Made by a program: the position numbers and the translations under genes
Notes under the pieces: generated by a model
Seen by the model: only the letters and a program-made list of their open reading frames with translations
Database searches by the model: none
What the model was told of the DNA's origin: nothing
In this document: positions 62,271-64,000 of the stretch, in pieces
Numbering within the stretch: position 1 is the stretch's first letter
Layout of the letters: each line of letters begins with the position of its first letter
DNA from: Xiphias gladius
Lineage: Eukaryota > Chordata > Actinopteri > Istiophoriformes > Xiphiidae
Direction: 5' to 3'
DNA: 64,000 nucleotides
Assembly: GCF_016859285.1 (NCBI RefSeq)
Contig: NC_053400.1
Span: 31,825,001 to 31,889,000 of the forward strand

Positions 62271-62989
62271 TTTAGGCCGCATCTCGAATTCTTTTGTTTC
62301 ACGTACGGTAGACAAAAAGACCATTTTTCTAAATAATGTGTTAATTGGTCGTGTAGAATAGATTAAATCTATGTAAATAAATTACCTTCACATTTTCTTA
62401 TCCTCTGACACCAGACCCTTAACTTAACTGGACTTACTGTTTAGCTGTGGCGGTTTGACAGCACCTTCCTTTGCACACGGGCCGTACCAGAATACTAAAA
62501 CTGGGACTAAAAAATACACCCACACTGACAGCTAAGACAAAAATCCTAAGTTGAAGTCAAATGTTCTTAAAATGGATGAATAAAAATGGATGATAATTAT
62601 TTAGTATTATAAATAATATTTAATTATTCATATTTAAATCATGTTAAAACATTATTTAAAATAAAAGAATTTCCACCATTTGTTTCCAGACTCCTCTCTT
62701 TCTCTGTTTGTCGAGCTTCTTGGGCTGAAATACCGTTTGTCAGACTGCTCAAACGGCAGCGGCCTAACAGCAGCATGGAAGAGCAGCACATGGAAACGGC
62801 GCCCGAGTCCATACAAAGGGCTGGGAATCCCCCGGTTTAGTGAGGACGAGTCGGGGCCCTTGAACCCCTCGCCACTGCCAGACAGTAGGAGATGACAAGG
62901 GCGTGGGTTTGGTTATGACTTTGGGAGGGACGTTTTCTGTCAGACAGCCAACATGCACAACTTGCCCTTTATCTCTTTTTCTCTACATG

Positions 62990-64000
62990 CACACGAGCGC
63001 ACAAAGAGATCACATTTCCCCCGTGTTAGCTTCTCTGCATTGGCTCCCTGTAAAGTTCCGGACAGAATTTAAAATCCTCCTCCTCATCCTACAAAGCCCT
63101 TAATGGTCAGGCACCATCACATCTGAAAGAGCCTGAAAAAGCCTATTACCCCAGTAGAACACTGCGCTCCAGGAACGCGGGCTTGCTTGTGGTTCCTAGA
63201 GTCTCCAAAGGTAGAATGGGAGGCAGAGCCCTCAGCTGTCAGGCTCCTCTGCTGTGGAACCATCTTCCAGTTTGGGTCCGGGAGGCAGACGCCCTCTCCA
63301 GGTTTAAGAGGAGGCATAAAACCTTCCTCTTTGATAAAGCTCACAGTCAGGGCTGCTCGGGCTTGTCTTGAACTGCCCCCTAGTTACGCTGCTATAGGCC
63401 TAGACTGCCGGGGGACTTCCCATGATGCACCGAGCTCCTCTCTCCTCCTCCTCATCTCCATCTGTATACATTCATATGGCACCAATGCTTGTTACTAACT
63501 TGACTTCTTCTTCTTCTCTCTCCCGTAGTTTTGTTCTTCCTCGTCTCTCTCCTCTCTCCTCCTGCCGCTTTCTGCAGGTGTTTCTGCCCCTGGTACTGCA
63601 GAGTCTGGATCTGTGACTGCAAACCACCTACTGGCCCCATGATCCTGCTCAACACCCACTGCTACAATCATTATGATCATCTATTATTATTAATTATAAT
63701 AATATCTATAATTATTATTGAGTTTTATTAGTACTATTATTCACCCTATTATTAATAGTTTTATTATTAGTCTCATAATTGTTACACATCTTTATGTTAT
63801 ACCTTTATGTTACTGTGCTTTGCCCCCCCCCCTCTCCCTCTCAACCCAGCCGGTCGGGGCAGACACCCCCCCCCATGAGCCTGGTTCTGTTCAAGGTTTC
63901 TACCTGTTAAAGGGGGAGTTTTTCCTCGCCACTGTCACCAGGTGCTTGCTCATGGGGGAATGTTGGGTCTCCGTAAATATAACTATCAAGAGTCCTGGTC
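62990..64000 (+). mobile_element. Non-LTR retrotransposon (LINE) 3' end, degenerate
   Basis: Translated pieces in more than one + frame read LASLHWLPVKFRTEFKILLL and then LLVVPRVSKGRMGGRALSCQ, APLLWNHLPVWVREADALSR and FKRRHKTFLFDKAHSQ. This order is typical of the C-terminal region after the reverse transcriptase in CR1/L2/Rex-like fish LINEs. A frameshift near 63100 separates the first piece from the rest. The 3' untranslated part follows, with CT-rich and AT-rich low-complexity DNA (63510-63560, 63670-63780) and 'tctacctgttaaagggggag'. The element continues past or ends near the window edge. It is 5'-truncated, as usual, and non-functional. Confidence 0.8.

Larger units (their letters stand above)
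58455..64000. other. Upstream flank of atp6v0d1, no gene recognised
   Basis: About 5.5 kb with microsatellites (58581-58850), a poly(A) run near 59305, a dispersed repeat at 61.80-62.27 kb and a LINE end from 62.95 kb. AGRP is the upstream neighbour of ATP6V0D1 in mammals, but no cysteine-rich AGRP-like exon is visible on either strand. The short frame at 62680-62895 (+), which follows a plausible acceptor and ends PLNPSPLPDSRR, has no recognisable relative. Confidence 0.5.

Noticed and set aside
63452-63680. Minus-strand and plus-strand frames in the CT-rich part of the LINE tail
   Set aside because: Low-complexity DNA inside a LINE 3' untranslated region; no protein similarity.
58455-64000. 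Search for an AGRP gene upstream of atp6v0d1
   Set aside because: Expected from mammalian synteny, but no Cys-rich exon of the CCDPC type is visible on either strand.
1-64000. CRISPR arrays, tRNA and rRNA genes, bacterial operons
   Set aside because: No regularly spaced repeats, no A/B-box clover-leaf sequence and no rRNA text seen; the window is vertebrate nuclear DNA.

Overview
This looks like a window from a ray-finned fish (teleost) nuclear genome. The evidence is multi-exon genes with GT-AG introns, abundant CA/GT microsatellites, dispersed repeats that I recognise as typical of teleosts, and four genes whose nearest relatives I know from vertebrates. There are no bacterial operons, phage genes or CRISPR arrays.

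Four protein-coding genes can be supported. From left to right: (1) prr33-like on +, a very large proline/serine/threonine-rich protein with one 6-kb main coding exon (2562-8567). (2) lsp1 on -, lymphocyte-specific protein 1, a caldesmon-related actin-binding protein, spread over about 22 kb (33877 down to 11660). I could chain 13 coding exons with matching splice phases. (3) foxr1 on -, a divergent forkhead transcription factor with 6 coding exons and 336 residues (50092 down to 46932). (4) atp6v0d1 on -, subunit d of the V-ATPase membrane sector, with 8 coding exons and 350 residues (58454 down to 52816). The foxr1 and atp6v0d1 models close exactly in phase from ATG to stop.

prr33 and lsp1 are convergent, 3' end to 3' end, about 3.1 kb apart. 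This recalls the LSP1-PRR33 pair of mammals and supports both identifications. foxr1 and atp6v0d1 lie beyond lsp1 on the same strand, but in human they map elsewhere (FOXR1 on 11q, ATP6V0D1 on 16q), so the combined neighbourhood is a fish arrangement.

The rest is introns and intergenic DNA with repeats: a near-perfect 625-bp tandem duplication (21.8-23.0 kb), a 450-bp MITE-like element (25.65-26.10 kb), a dead Tc1/mariner element inside a large inverted repeat (35.70-37.81 kb), several copies of dispersed teleost families, long microsatellites, and a LINE 3' end (63.0-64.0 kb). The stretches 34.1-46.9 kb and 58.5-64 kb hold no gene I can support. I see no wholly new biological system. The most interesting points are the fast-evolving prr33 exon with an internal degenerate repeat, two in-phase microexons and a NAGNAG acceptor in lsp1, a CLEAR-like E-box upstream of atp6v0d1, and the palindromic transposon nest.
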